Of a stretch of DNA of 64,000 bases, positions 45,576-53,518 are shown in pieces. Where the stretch lies: assembly GCF_963677565.1 (NCBI RefSeq), contig NZ_OY781981.1, positions 3,092,001-3,156,000 on the forward strand. The letters are read 5' to 3'. Each line of letters begins with the position of its first letter. Positions within the stretch are counted from its first letter, which is position 1. Position numbers and translations under genes: made by a program. This stretch comes from an uncultured Draconibacterium sp. (GTDB lineage Bacteria; Bacteroidota; Bacteroidia; Bacteroidales; Prolixibacteraceae). The notes below the pieces were generated by a model, which made no database searches, was not told the DNA's origin, and worked only from the letters and a program-made list of their open reading frames with translations.

Positions 45576-46562
45576 TTAATCTTTATTTTCTTTTGTATCG
45601 GTTTTTATCTCAATTTTCTGTTCGGCGTGTTTATCGTAGGCCTCAACAATATCGCGCACCAATTTGTGGCGAACGATATCTTTTTTATCAAAATAAATGG
45701 TTGAAATATTTTTAATGCCTTTTAAAATGCGTAGTGCCTGTATCAAACCAGACTGGCTTTTTCTTGGAAGGTCGATCTGGGTAACATCGCCGGTAATTAT
45801 GAACTTAGCGTTTAGTCCCATGCGCGTTAAAAACATTTTCAGTTGATTAACGGTTGTATTCTGCGCTTCGTCGAGAATTACATAGGCATTGCTCAATGTA
45901 CGTCCACGCATAAAGGCAAGTGGGGCAATTTGTATTACGCCATCTTTCATAAATTCCTCCAGTTTTTTCGGCGGAATCATATCCTGCAAAGCATCGTAAA
46001 GTGGTTGCAAATACGGATCGATTTTATCTTTTAAATCGCCGGGAAGAAATCCCAGGTTTTCACCGGCCTCAACAGCGGGGCGGCTAAGAATAATTTTCCT
46101 GATCTCCTTATTTTTTAGCGCCCTAACGGCCAATGCAATTGCGGTGTATGTTTTTCCTGTTCCGGCCGGACCAATGGCAAAAATCAGATCGTTTTTACTG
46201 TTGCTTTCCACCAGACGTCGCTGGTTGGGTGTGCGCGCCCGTACTGGTTTTCCGTTGTTTCCGAATACAATAATATCGGGTTCGCTGCTTCCGTTTTCTT
46301 CAAACGACGAAACACCCGAATCCAACAATTCGTGAATAATTTCTTCGGTGAGTACGTTGTACTGATAGTAATGATCGAGAATGAGGGCGAACTTTTTCTC
46401 AAATGCTTTTATTTCTTTTGGTTCTCCCTGAACGAATAAAGCATGACCCCGCGCGGTGATCTTAATTTTTGGGAAAAGCCTTTTTATCAGTTCAATTTTC
46501 GAATTGTTTACTCCAAAAAACTCAAGGAGATCAATTCCTTCCAGTAAGATTTGTTTATCCAA
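45576..46562 (-). CDS. PhoH family ATPase
   Basis: A 328-residue PhoH-like P-loop protein. An N-terminal KH-like segment (about 30-65) is followed by the Walker A GPAGTGKT (131-138), SRPAVEAGENLGFLPG, Walker B VILDEAQNTT and the TGDVTQIDLP switch. Members are thought to act on RNA; the exact role is unknown. The start codon is TTG (46562): an in-frame TAA lies two codons upstream and no ATG fits the conserved N-terminus. A TAAATTTG box (46593-46586, - strand) gives a leader of about 20 nt. Confidence 0.93.
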   Translation of the reverse strand: MDKQILLEGIDLLEFFGVNNSKIELIKRLFPKIKITARGHALFVQGEPKEIKAFEKKFALILDHYYQYNVLTEEIIHELLDSGVSSFEENGSSEPDIIVFGNNGKPVRARTPNQRRLVESNSKNDLIFAIGPAGTGKTYTAIALAVRALKNKEIRKIILSRPAVEAGENLGFLPGDLKDKIDPYLQPLYDALQDMIPPKKLEEFMKDGVIQIAPLAFMRGRTLSNAYVILDEAQNTTVNQLKMFLTRMGLNAKFIITGDVTQIDLPRKSQSGLIQALRILKGIKNISTIYFDKKDIVRHKLVRDIVEAYDKHAEQKIEIKTDTKENKD

Positions 46563-46585
46563 TTTTTAATCCTAATTATTTGCCG

Positions 46586-46617
46586 CAAATTTACGAAAAT
46601 TAATTCCTACTATCGAA
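46586..46617 (-). promoter_or_regulatory. Candidate promoter of phoH
   Basis: On the - strand TTCG (46617-46614), 20 nt, TAAATTTG (46593-46586). The -7 box is exact; the -33 box has one mismatch. Confidence 0.5.
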
Positions 46618-46670
46618 TGTTATAAGGCTTTGATAGTCAAATTTTGATAGAAAAGAAAAATGCGACATTT

Positions 46671-46820
46671 CTATTTCGAGAACATTTTTACAATCCAAAG
46701 AATAAGGTACAACCCAAGTCCTACACCAAAAATCAATACGCCTACCACAAATGCAATTCTAATTGTTGTTACACTCCATCCTAATTTCCCACTAAGCCAC
46801 TCTGATACTCCTAAAATCAT
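46671..46820 (-). CDS. PspC-domain small membrane protein
   Basis: A 49-residue protein. It begins MILGVSEWLSGKLGWSV, then TTIRIAFVV, and has one membrane helix (about 22-45). This is the core PspC pattern: a short amphipathic start, the LGWSVTTIRIAF motif, then GVGLGLYLILW. Stand-alone PspC proteins of this size occur across Bacteroidota, and link loosely to envelope stress. It lies between phoH and the DUF2723 gene, on the phoH strand. The coding call rests on family resemblance. Confidence 0.75.
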   Translation of the reverse strand: MILGVSEWLSGKLGWSVTTIRIAFVVGVLIFGVGLGLYLILWIVKMFSK

Positions 46821-46941
46821 GTCTTTTTAATTTTTTGTTCGAATTGCAAGATATCAATTTCTTTTATTGAAATGGAAAGTATTTATAAAGAGCAAGAAAA
46901 TGAACCTTTGAATAAACGCGTGTATTAACACCAAAAAATAT

Positions 46942-49935
46942 ATGCGCTCATTTTCATTTGTAAAAGTTTCAGGTCTTTTTGTTTTCCTTGTCTCATTATC
47001 AATCTACAGTTTTACTTTAGAACCAAGCACCAGTTTTTGGGATTGCAGCGAGTTTATACTTTCGGCTTCAAAACTGGAGGTGAATCATCCGGCAGGCGCA
47101 CCGCTTTTTATGTTGATAGGTCGTTTGTTTTCGTTGCTGTCATTCGGCAATCCTCAAAAAATTGCCTTAACAATCAATTTTATGTCCGGCTTTTTTAGTG
47201 CATTAACCATTTACTTCCTTTATCACGTCATTATGAAATTAGTTGCCAAAATGTCGGAATCTGCAACTGTGATTATCGGAAGTGCAGTTATCGGTGCTTT
47301 AACCTTTGCGGTAAGCGATTCGTTTTGGTTTTCAGCTGTTGAAGGGGAAGTGTATGCGCTTTCCATGTTTTTTCTCGTCCTTTCGTTTTGGGCAGCGCTA
47401 AAATGGGACGACCAATTCGGGCAGCCGGGCAACGAAAAATGGATACTGTTTTTAGCCCTGATAACAGGCATGGGAATTGGCGTGCATTTGTTGAATTTGC
47501 TCGTTCTTCCGTCGGTGGTAATGATTATGGGATTCAGAAAATATGGGTACTCTGCAAAAAATCTGGTGCTGTTTTTTGGATTGGGACTTGGTGCATTACT
47601 GAGTGTATTATATGCTTTAACTCCGTTCGTAATGACGCTGCTTTCTACATTTGATTTGTTCTTTGTTAACCGCTTGAGTTTGCCTTTACACTCCGGAACA
47701 CTCTTCGGAATATTTTTTATTCTTGCTTTTCTTACTTCGCTAATATTTTATTTCAGAAAGAAACAGAAACATGTTTTGGAGCTTGCTACATTATCTGTTT
47801 TGTTTGTTTTATTGGGCTTTTCAGTTTATTCGGTAAACATAATTCGCTCGTCGGCTAATCCTCCTGTAAATTTTGGCGAGCCCAACAATATTTTTTCGCT
47901 GATCAATTACCTCAACCGCGAACAATATCCGAAACGCCCCTTGGTTTACGGACAAAATTATAATTCGCCCTTATTAGATGTTAATGAACGTACTTCCTAT
48001 GATTTTATCGACGGGAAATACCTGCCAACCGATCTGGTTCCTGATTACGATTATGACGAACGCACCTGTACCTGGTTTCCGCGAATGTCGAGCAGCGATG
48101 AAAACCATATCCGGGCCTATAATAGCTGGATAGATATTTCCGGTAAGCGCGTGGTGGCAAAACAACGAAACGGTGAACGAAAAACGATTGTTGTTCCACG
48201 CTTTTCCGATCAGTTGAAGTTTTTTGCCCGCTACCAGTTTGCTTACATGTTTGGCCGCTATTTTATGTGGAATTTTGTAGGTCGCCAAAACGACCGGCAG
48301 GGAAAAGGCAACATTCTTGCTGGAAACTGGCTTTCCGGAATTGATTTTATTGATAATGCCCGACTTGGGCCACAGGATAAAACTCCGTCGTGGCTGAAAA
48401 GCAATCAAGCACGGAATACTTACTATTTTCTTCCACTATTGCTAGGCTTGCTGGGTGCTATTTTTCAATACAAAACAAACCGCGAAACCTTTTTTATAGT
48501 GCTGGCACTTTTTGTTATGGGCGGACTTGGGCTAACGATATACATTAATGAAATTCCTATTACGCCACGCGAGCGCGATTATGTTTTTGTCGGTGCGTTT
48601 TTGGCCTTTTCCATTTGGGTAGGTTTTAGCTTGGTGGCCGCGCTTCGTTTTATTCGACAAAAATTAAAAACTGCAAAAGTTACTGTTCCTGTTTTGCTGG
48701 TTTTGCTTTTGGCCGGGCCGGTATTGATGGCATCACAAAACTTTAATGATCATAACCGTTCGGGGAGATTTGCTGCCCGCGATTTTGCCGCGAATATATT
48801 AAAATCGTGCCCCGAAAATGCCATTCTTTTTGCCAGTGGCGATAACGATACTTATCCCTTGCTTTATTGCCAGGAGGTGGAAAATTTGCGCACCGATGTG
48901 CGAATTGTGATTATGCCTTTTTTAGCGGCCAACTGGTTTATTAATGGCTTGCGAAATCCGAAAAACAATGACGCAGGTTTAAAAATGATGTTGGCGCAAC
49001 ACAAATACGATCATGGCGAACTTGCCTATGTTCCGGTGCTGAAAAAGTTTAACACAGATACCTCGTGGCAGGAAGCACTAAACTTTTTGAGTCTTGAAAA
49101 CAATACCGCAAAAGTGACATTAAATTCGGGCGATCGTGTAAATTTTATTCCTATTAACAAACTGAATCTGCAGGTGGAAGCTAATGGGGAAAGTGGTAAA
49201 ATTCCGGTATCAATCGAAGGAAAGAACGTATTGTACAAACACGAACTGGCTTTTTGGGATATTATTAGTTCGAATGCTTCAGAGCGGCCAATTTGTTTTG
49301 TGTCGAAAGGAGAAGCCGCAAAACATGGTTTGGGAGCTTATTTACAATGCGAAGGTTTTGTTCATCGGCTGATTCCTGATAAGAGTCAGTCAAGTAGTAT
49401 GTTCTCTATTGGTAAATGCGAGCCGGAGCGTATTGCCGCTAAGTTGATGAATGAATTTCAGTGGGGAAATATTTCTGATCAATCTGTGTATGTCGATTGG
49501 AATACCATTGTCAATCTCAGTGTTTTTCAGGCGCGAAATACCTTTAACGAAGTAGCAGCGCTGCTTATTCAAAAAGAAGAGAACGACAAAGCTTTTCAGC
49601 TCTTGCAGAAGTGTGCTGATGAAATACCACTATCGAAAATCCCACATGATATTTTTGTAATAAAACAAGCTGAATTAATGCTAGTGGCTGGATATGAAAA
49701 AGAGAGTAAGCGACTAATCGCTGAGTTGGAAAGGGATATTACCGAGACGCTTGAATTTTACAGTAGTTTAAATGAAGCGCAACAACTTAAACTAAATGAA
49801 GCTGTTCAGCGGGAATTGTACTACCTAAACCAGTTAATTGCTGTTTCCGCGAAATTCGAAGATCAGACCAAACGTGAGGAACAGGAAGAAAAAATGAAAC
49901 GTTACTATCCGGATTTGATGAAAAATGCGTCGTAG
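46942..49935 (+). CDS. DUF2723 multi-spanning membrane protein (GT-C-like)
   Basis: A 997-residue inner-membrane protein. The N-terminal DUF2723 domain starts with a helix, then FWDCSEFILSASKLEVNHPAGAPLF, resembling the GT-C glycosyltransferase loop with acidic residues in FWDCSEF. About 12 helices run to residue 590 in two blocks; the second half (about 600-997) is soluble, with helical repeats at the end. The family is common in Bacteroidota and is suspected to act in protein or lipid glycosylation; the reaction is not proven. The 3' end overlaps the convergent ORF at 49787 by 149 bp. Confidence 0.88.
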   Translation: MRSFSFVKVSGLFVFLVSLSIYSFTLEPSTSFWDCSEFILSASKLEVNHPAGAPLFMLIGRLFSLLSFGNPQKIALTINFMSGFFSALTIYFLYHVIMKLVAKMSESATVIIGSAVIGALTFAVSDSFWFSAVEGEVYALSMFFLVLSFWAALKWDDQFGQPGNEKWILFLALITGMGIGVHLLNLLVLPSVVMIMGFRKYGYSAKNLVLFFGLGLGALLSVLYALTPFVMTLLSTFDLFFVNRLSLPLHSGTLFGIFFILAFLTSLIFYFRKKQKHVLELATLSVLFVLLGFSVYSVNIIRSSANPPVNFGEPNNIFSLINYLNREQYPKRPLVYGQNYNSPLLDVNERTSYDFIDGKYLPTDLVPDYDYDERTCTWFPRMSSSDENHIRAYNSWIDISGKRVVAKQRNGERKTIVVPRFSDQLKFFARYQFAYMFGRYFMWNFVGRQNDRQGKGNILAGNWLSGIDFIDNARLGPQDKTPSWLKSNQARNTYYFLPLLLGLLGAIFQYKTNRETFFIVLALFVMGGLGLTIYINEIPITPRERDYVFVGAFLAFSIWVGFSLVAALRFIRQKLKTAKVTVPVLLVLLLAGPVLMASQNFNDHNRSGRFAARDFAANILKSCPENAILFASGDNDTYPLLYCQEVENLRTDVRIVIMPFLAANWFINGLRNPKNNDAGLKMMLAQHKYDHGELAYVPVLKKFNTDTSWQEALNFLSLENNTAKVTLNSGDRVNFIPINKLNLQVEANGESGKIPVSIEGKNVLYKHELAFWDIISSNASERPICFVSKGEAAKHGLGAYLQCEGFVHRLIPDKSQSSSMFSIGKCEPERIAAKLMNEFQWGNISDQSVYVDWNTIVNLSVFQARNTFNEVAALLIQKEENDKAFQLLQKCADEIPLSKIPHDIFVIKQAELMLVAGYEKESKRLIAELERDITETLEFYSSLNEAQQLKLNEAVQRELYYLNQLIAVSAKFEDQTKREEQEEKMKRYYPDLMKNAS

Positions 49936-50374
49936 ATAAACCTTTTTGAAAGGTAGTAAAAACCCTTATTTCTGAATTACTGTTTGGCTTATTATCACTA
50001 CTTTTTATTGATTTTGAAGTAAAGCAGGTGTCGGCAAAAAATGGCGAAGTTTGTGAAGAATCGATGTGAAATGGCACAATGTTTTGTGTTGTGTCCTGAA
50101 GTTGTTGAAAAATTGGTGACTCCACATTTTTAATGTTTACCAGAGAAAAGAGCAGTACAATCGAAACCATTGCTGCTTTCAAAGGTAGGTTCGACCATGA
50201 AAATAGCCAGGCAAACAATCCGAGAAAAGAATTTTGTGTGGTTTTATAGTTTCGGCTTTTTACCATAAAAGAATATTCCAGACGTTCGCGAATTGCTTCG
50301 TTGGGCAAATGATTTGCTGCATCCTGGTTAAAAATGGAGCTTAATTCTTTGTCACTTATCATATCGTTTTTCAT
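49787..50374 (-). CDS. Hypothetical single-pass protein, possible anti-sigma factor
   Basis: A 195-residue ORF directly after the ECF sigma gene (10-bp gap). One membrane helix is predicted (about 67-83, LKAAMVSIVLLFSLVNI), with a short N-terminal cytoplasmic helix and a polar C-terminal region. That layout fits a small anti-sigma factor, but no ZAS or FecR motif is seen. The last 49 codons lie within the 3' end of the DUF2723 gene on the other strand, which is unusual and may mean that a stop was lost or that the frame shifted. Confidence 0.55.
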   Translation of the reverse strand: MKNDMISDKELSSIFNQDAANHLPNEAIRERLEYSFMVKSRNYKTTQNSFLGLFAWLFSWSNLPLKAAMVSIVLLFSLVNIKNVESPIFQQLQDTTQNIVPFHIDSSQTSPFFADTCFTSKSIKSSDNKPNSNSEIRVFTTFQKGLSTTHFSSNPDSNVSFFLPVPHVWSDLRISRKQQLTGLGSTIPAEQLHLV

Positions 50375-50384
50375 TTTCCGTTCT

Positions 50385-50963
50385 TTAAAGTAATTCTTTG
50401 TTTGCCATTTTTTTTGTTAGTTCTGTGCGTGCATAATACAGGCGCGACTTGATGGTGCCAACCGGCAGTTCCAGTATATCCGAGATTTCTTTCAGGCTAA
50501 AATTCTCTTTGTATTTCAATAGCAAAATCGCTTTCTGGTCTTCTTCCATATTTTCAATTTCTGCAAATAATTGAGTGATGAGTTTTTCTTTATTCATCGT
50601 TTCTTCGTACAAATTTTCATTACTCAGAAACTGATCAGGATTTTCATCTTTGCTAACAATCTTGCGCACTTCGCGGTGGCGGTATTCGTTTTTGCACATG
50701 TTGTGGGCCACCGTAAAAATCCAGCTTGTAAATTTATAACCGGGTTTAAACAGCTCAGGTTTGTTAATTATTTTCAGAAAAATATCCTGCAAAAAATCGT
50801 TGGCCAGTTCTTTGTCGTTGCCCAGCATTCGATAGAAGTAATAATACAAACGCTGGTTAAATCGTTCGTACAACTCGGAAAATGCCGACTGATTGCCGTT
50901 TTTAACAGCAGTCATCAACTCTTCATTTGTTAAACGATTAATATGTTTTTTTCTGAAAATCAC
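50385..50963 (-). CDS. ECF-type RNA polymerase sigma factor
   Basis: A 192-residue sigma-70 family protein with region 2 (about 25-95, FSELYERFNQRLYYYFYRMLG .. NDFLQDIFLKI) and region 4 (about 135-185, LLLKYKENFSLKEISDILELPVGTIKSRLYYAR). It starts with GTG at 50963, whose last two bases are shared with the TGA of the upstream small gene, so translation is coupled. With the possible anti-sigma gene behind it, this is likely an envelope-responsive unit; the signal is unknown. Confidence 0.93.
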   Translation of the reverse strand: MIFRKKHINRLTNEELMTAVKNGNQSAFSELYERFNQRLYYYFYRMLGNDKELANDFLQDIFLKIINKPELFKPGYKFTSWIFTVAHNMCKNEYRHREVRKIVSKDENPDQFLSNENLYEETMNKEKLITQLFAEIENMEEDQKAILLLKYKENFSLKEISDILELPVGTIKSRLYYARTELTKKMANKELL

Positions 50964-51166
50964 TTGCGTTTAAAAATAAGAAAAATCATCGAGCCATAGG
51001 CCGCAAGAATTAGTATTGGTGCAAGCGTAATTCTGCGAAAACTAAAAATAGCGTTGTTAAATTCTCCTTCTACCGCTTTTGGCCCCGACATTAATCCGTA
51101 GCCAATTATTAATAAGATTATAATTAATGCGAGGAGAAGATATTTTTTACGATTAAAAATTTCCAT
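50960..51166 (-). CDS. Small membrane protein, DUF3098-like
   Basis: A 68-residue protein with two membrane helices (about 8-26 and 47-64) joined by a loop GPKAVEGEFNNAIFSFRRITLAP. The pattern resembles DUF3098 proteins of Bacteroidota. It overlaps the sigma-factor start by 4 bp, so the two are one operon, but a direct role in sigma control is only inferred. Confidence 0.7.
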   Translation of the reverse strand: MEIFNRKKYLLLALIIILLIIGYGLMSGPKAVEGEFNNAIFSFRRITLAPILILAAYGSMIFLIFKRK

Positions 51167-51229
51167 GTTTATTCTTAATTATACCTTTACCAATGGGTAT
51201 ACACCCAAAAAATAAAAGGTTCAAAATTT

Positions 51230-52006
51230 ATGCAAAAAAAAGTTGAAGAGTTTAAACGCTTATTGGATATAATGGACGAACTGCGCGAGAAATGTCCGTG
51301 GGATAAAAAACAAACACTGGAATCGTTGCGCAAACTTACGCTTGAGGAAACGTATGAATTGGGCGATGCTATTTTGAAAAACGATTTACAGGAGATAAAA
51401 AAGGAACTGGGCGACATTTTGTTGCACATTGTTTTTTATGCCAAAATAGGTGACGAAAAAGGTGCTTTTGATATTGGCGATGTGCTGGAGGGAATAAACG
51501 AAAAACTGGTTTATCGTCATCCTCATATTTTTAGCGATGTAGATGTTGATGGCTCGGCTGATAAAGTGGCTGAAAACTGGGAAGCATTGAAATTGAAAGA
51601 GAAAGGTGGTAATAAATGTGTGTTGGAAGGAGTTCCGGCTGCCATGCCGGCACTGGTAAAAGCCAATCGCATTCAGGAAAAAGTGCGGGGAGTAGGTTTC
51701 GATTGGGAATACAAAGAGCAGGTTTGGGACAAAGTAAAAGAAGAAGTAGATGAGCTGAGCGTTGAGATTAACAAAGCCGATAAAGATAAAATGGAAGCCG
51801 AATTTGGTGATCTGCTTTTTGCCGTGGTAAATGCTGCCCGTTTATACGACATCGATCCCGAAGCCGCATTGGAACGTACCAATATAAAATTTATAAAACG
51901 CTTTAATTACCTCGAAAGTAAAACGCTGATGCAGGGAAAAAGTCTGCATGATATGAGCCTTGCCGAAATGGACGAGATTTGGGAAGAGGCTAAAAAACAA
52001 GAGTAA
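51230..52006 (+). CDS. mazG: Nucleoside triphosphate pyrophosphohydrolase MazG
   Basis: A 258-residue all-alpha enzyme with two MazG domains. The first (about 20-100) has KCPWDKKQTLESL, EETYELGDAI and ELGDILLHIVF; the second (about 145-235) has EEVDEL and EFGDLLFAVVNAARL. The ExxE...ExxD metal sites are intact. It removes non-canonical or excess NTPs to monophosphates. Divergent from the DUF3098-like/sigma operon with a 63-bp gap. Confidence 0.96.
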   Translation: MQKKVEEFKRLLDIMDELREKCPWDKKQTLESLRKLTLEETYELGDAILKNDLQEIKKELGDILLHIVFYAKIGDEKGAFDIGDVLEGINEKLVYRHPHIFSDVDVDGSADKVAENWEALKLKEKGGNKCVLEGVPAAMPALVKANRIQEKVRGVGFDWEYKEQVWDKVKEEVDELSVEINKADKDKMEAEFGDLLFAVVNAARLYDIDPEAALERTNIKFIKRFNYLESKTLMQGKSLHDMSLAEMDEIWEEAKKQE

Positions 52007-52151
52007 GTGCTAAGGCAAAAGGAGAGGAAGGATTATTGATAAAGGATTAAGGATGCTTGGTAATAGGTAATTGTCGCAGTCTCACAGTTCCAGGTGGCAG
52101 TTTAGCAATTTGATAATTTATCAATCTAACTCAATCTCATATCAATCTAAT

Positions 52152-52730
52152 TCAATCTTCCTTAATCTTCTTCATCAGCCAACTCATGTTTTCTGCAAGT
52201 GTTCTTATGGTATTTATACCTTCTTCATCCTGCAACACATCGCCCTGGTTTTTGCCAAAGGCAAAGTTCCAGTAACTGGAGCCGGGAACAATCATCTGGT
52301 TGATCAGGAAAAAGCGGTTTATGGTGTCGAAAGTTGGTAAGGCACCCCCACGGCGTACCGAAATTACTCCGGCGCCAACTTTTCGTTTTAGCAAATGACC
52401 ATTTCCACGCGTAACATAACCGGCAACATCCATTAATGCTTTTATCTCGGTACTCACGTCGGCAAAGTAAACAGGCGTACCAAAAATAATGCCGTCGGCT
52501 TCAATCATTTTCTCGATGCACAGATTCAAAAGGTCGTTTTTAATATGACATTTCCGGTCCTGAATTTCGCGGCATTTCCCACAAGCCGTGCAACCATGAA
52601 CCGGTTTGTTCCCAATTTGCACAACCTCAGTATCTATTCCTTCCGCTCGAAAGATCTTAAACATCTCCTCGATTAAAATCGAAGTATTTCCGTTACGTCG
52701 CGGGCTTCCGTTAAATGCTACTACTTTCAT
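52152..52730 (-). CDS. Flavodoxin-like NAD(P)H-dependent oxidoreductase
   Basis: A 192-residue flavoprotein of the NADPH-dependent FMN reductase/iron-sulphur flavoprotein type. FMN-binding loop GSPRRNGNTS (8-17), GTPVYFADVS (about 85), and a cysteine cluster CTACGKC..IQDRKC (about 47-61). The cysteines suggest either a 4Fe-4S site or redox thiols. Substrate unknown. The region between mazG and this gene holds only AT-rich tandem-like CAATCTAA words. Confidence 0.88.
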   Translation of the reverse strand: MKVVAFNGSPRRNGNTSILIEEMFKIFRAEGIDTEVVQIGNKPVHGCTACGKCREIQDRKCHIKNDLLNLCIEKMIEADGIIFGTPVYFADVSTEIKALMDVAGYVTRGNGHLLKRKVGAGVISVRRGGALPTFDTINRFFLINQMIVPGSSYWNFAFGKNQGDVLQDEEGINTIRTLAENMSWLMKKIKED

Positions 52731-52784
52731 AAAATTGTTGAACTGTTAAATTGCAAAATTGACAAATTGTGGAATCGAAATTTT

Positions 52785-53440
52785 TTATTGTCCAAATACG
52801 TAGGCAATAATATTGGCACCCATTTTTAGGGCCTTTTGGCGTAAGTCTTCCGGATCGTTGTGTACGTCAGTATCTTCCCAGCCGTCGCCAAGATCGGTTT
52901 CGTAGGTATAAAAGCAAACCAACCTATCGTCGACAAATAGTCCAAAAGCTTGCGGTTGTTTGTTGTCGTGCTCGTGTATTTTAGGAATGCCTTCATTAAA
53001 ATCGTATTTCTGATGAAAAATCTCGTGCGTTGGCGGCAACTCCACAAATTCCTGATCAGGGAAAACTTTTTTCATTTCGCGGCGGATGTATTCATCCAAT
53101 CCGTAATTATCATCGATATGCAAAAAACCACCACCTTCGAGGTAAATACGTAAATTCATTGCATCGCTTCCGATAAAATAATGTTGCCATGTCCGGTTAA
53201 ATGCGCGAATGGAAAATTAAACAACTCGGGGCTGCCAATTTCAATGGTTGATGGTTCGGGATTTATATTGGTATTCAGGTTTTCGTTACAAAACTCAATA
53301 AGGTTGGGCAGTGCAGTAGGATCAGAATACCAGTCGCCGCCGCCATTATATTTCAGTAAAGCAATTTTTACGCTGCTGCCTTGCCCGGCAGATCCAAGCG
53401 TTAAAAGTAAAAACAAGAACAGAAATGAAATTCGCATCAT
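52785..53440 (-). pseudogene. DUF4159 exported protein gene split by a frameshift
   Basis: Two adjacent ORFs together make one DUF4159 protein of about 215 residues. The first (53440-53156) has the signal peptide, LKYNGGGDWYSDP and the LTGHGNI motif, then stops. The second (53159-52785) continues with NLRIYLEGGGFLHIDDNYGLD through to GDGWEDT and NIIAYVFG. The break falls inside the conserved helix before GGGFL: the reading frame shifts by one base, and the ATG of the second ORF overlaps the TGA of the first as ATGA. A real mutation, a sequencing error or translational coupling of two halves would all look the same. Function unknown. Confidence 0.8.
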
Positions 53441-53518
53441 TAAAATTTTCCGAAAAATACGATTCCTCTCCGAGATGAAAAAATACTACATTGAGGAATT
53501 GATAATTAAGAACGAGTA

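Noticed and set aside
52050..52160. Possible CRISPR or tandem array of CAATCTAA words
   Set aside because: The words are short, irregular and lack unique spacers of constant length; it is AT-rich low-complexity DNA.
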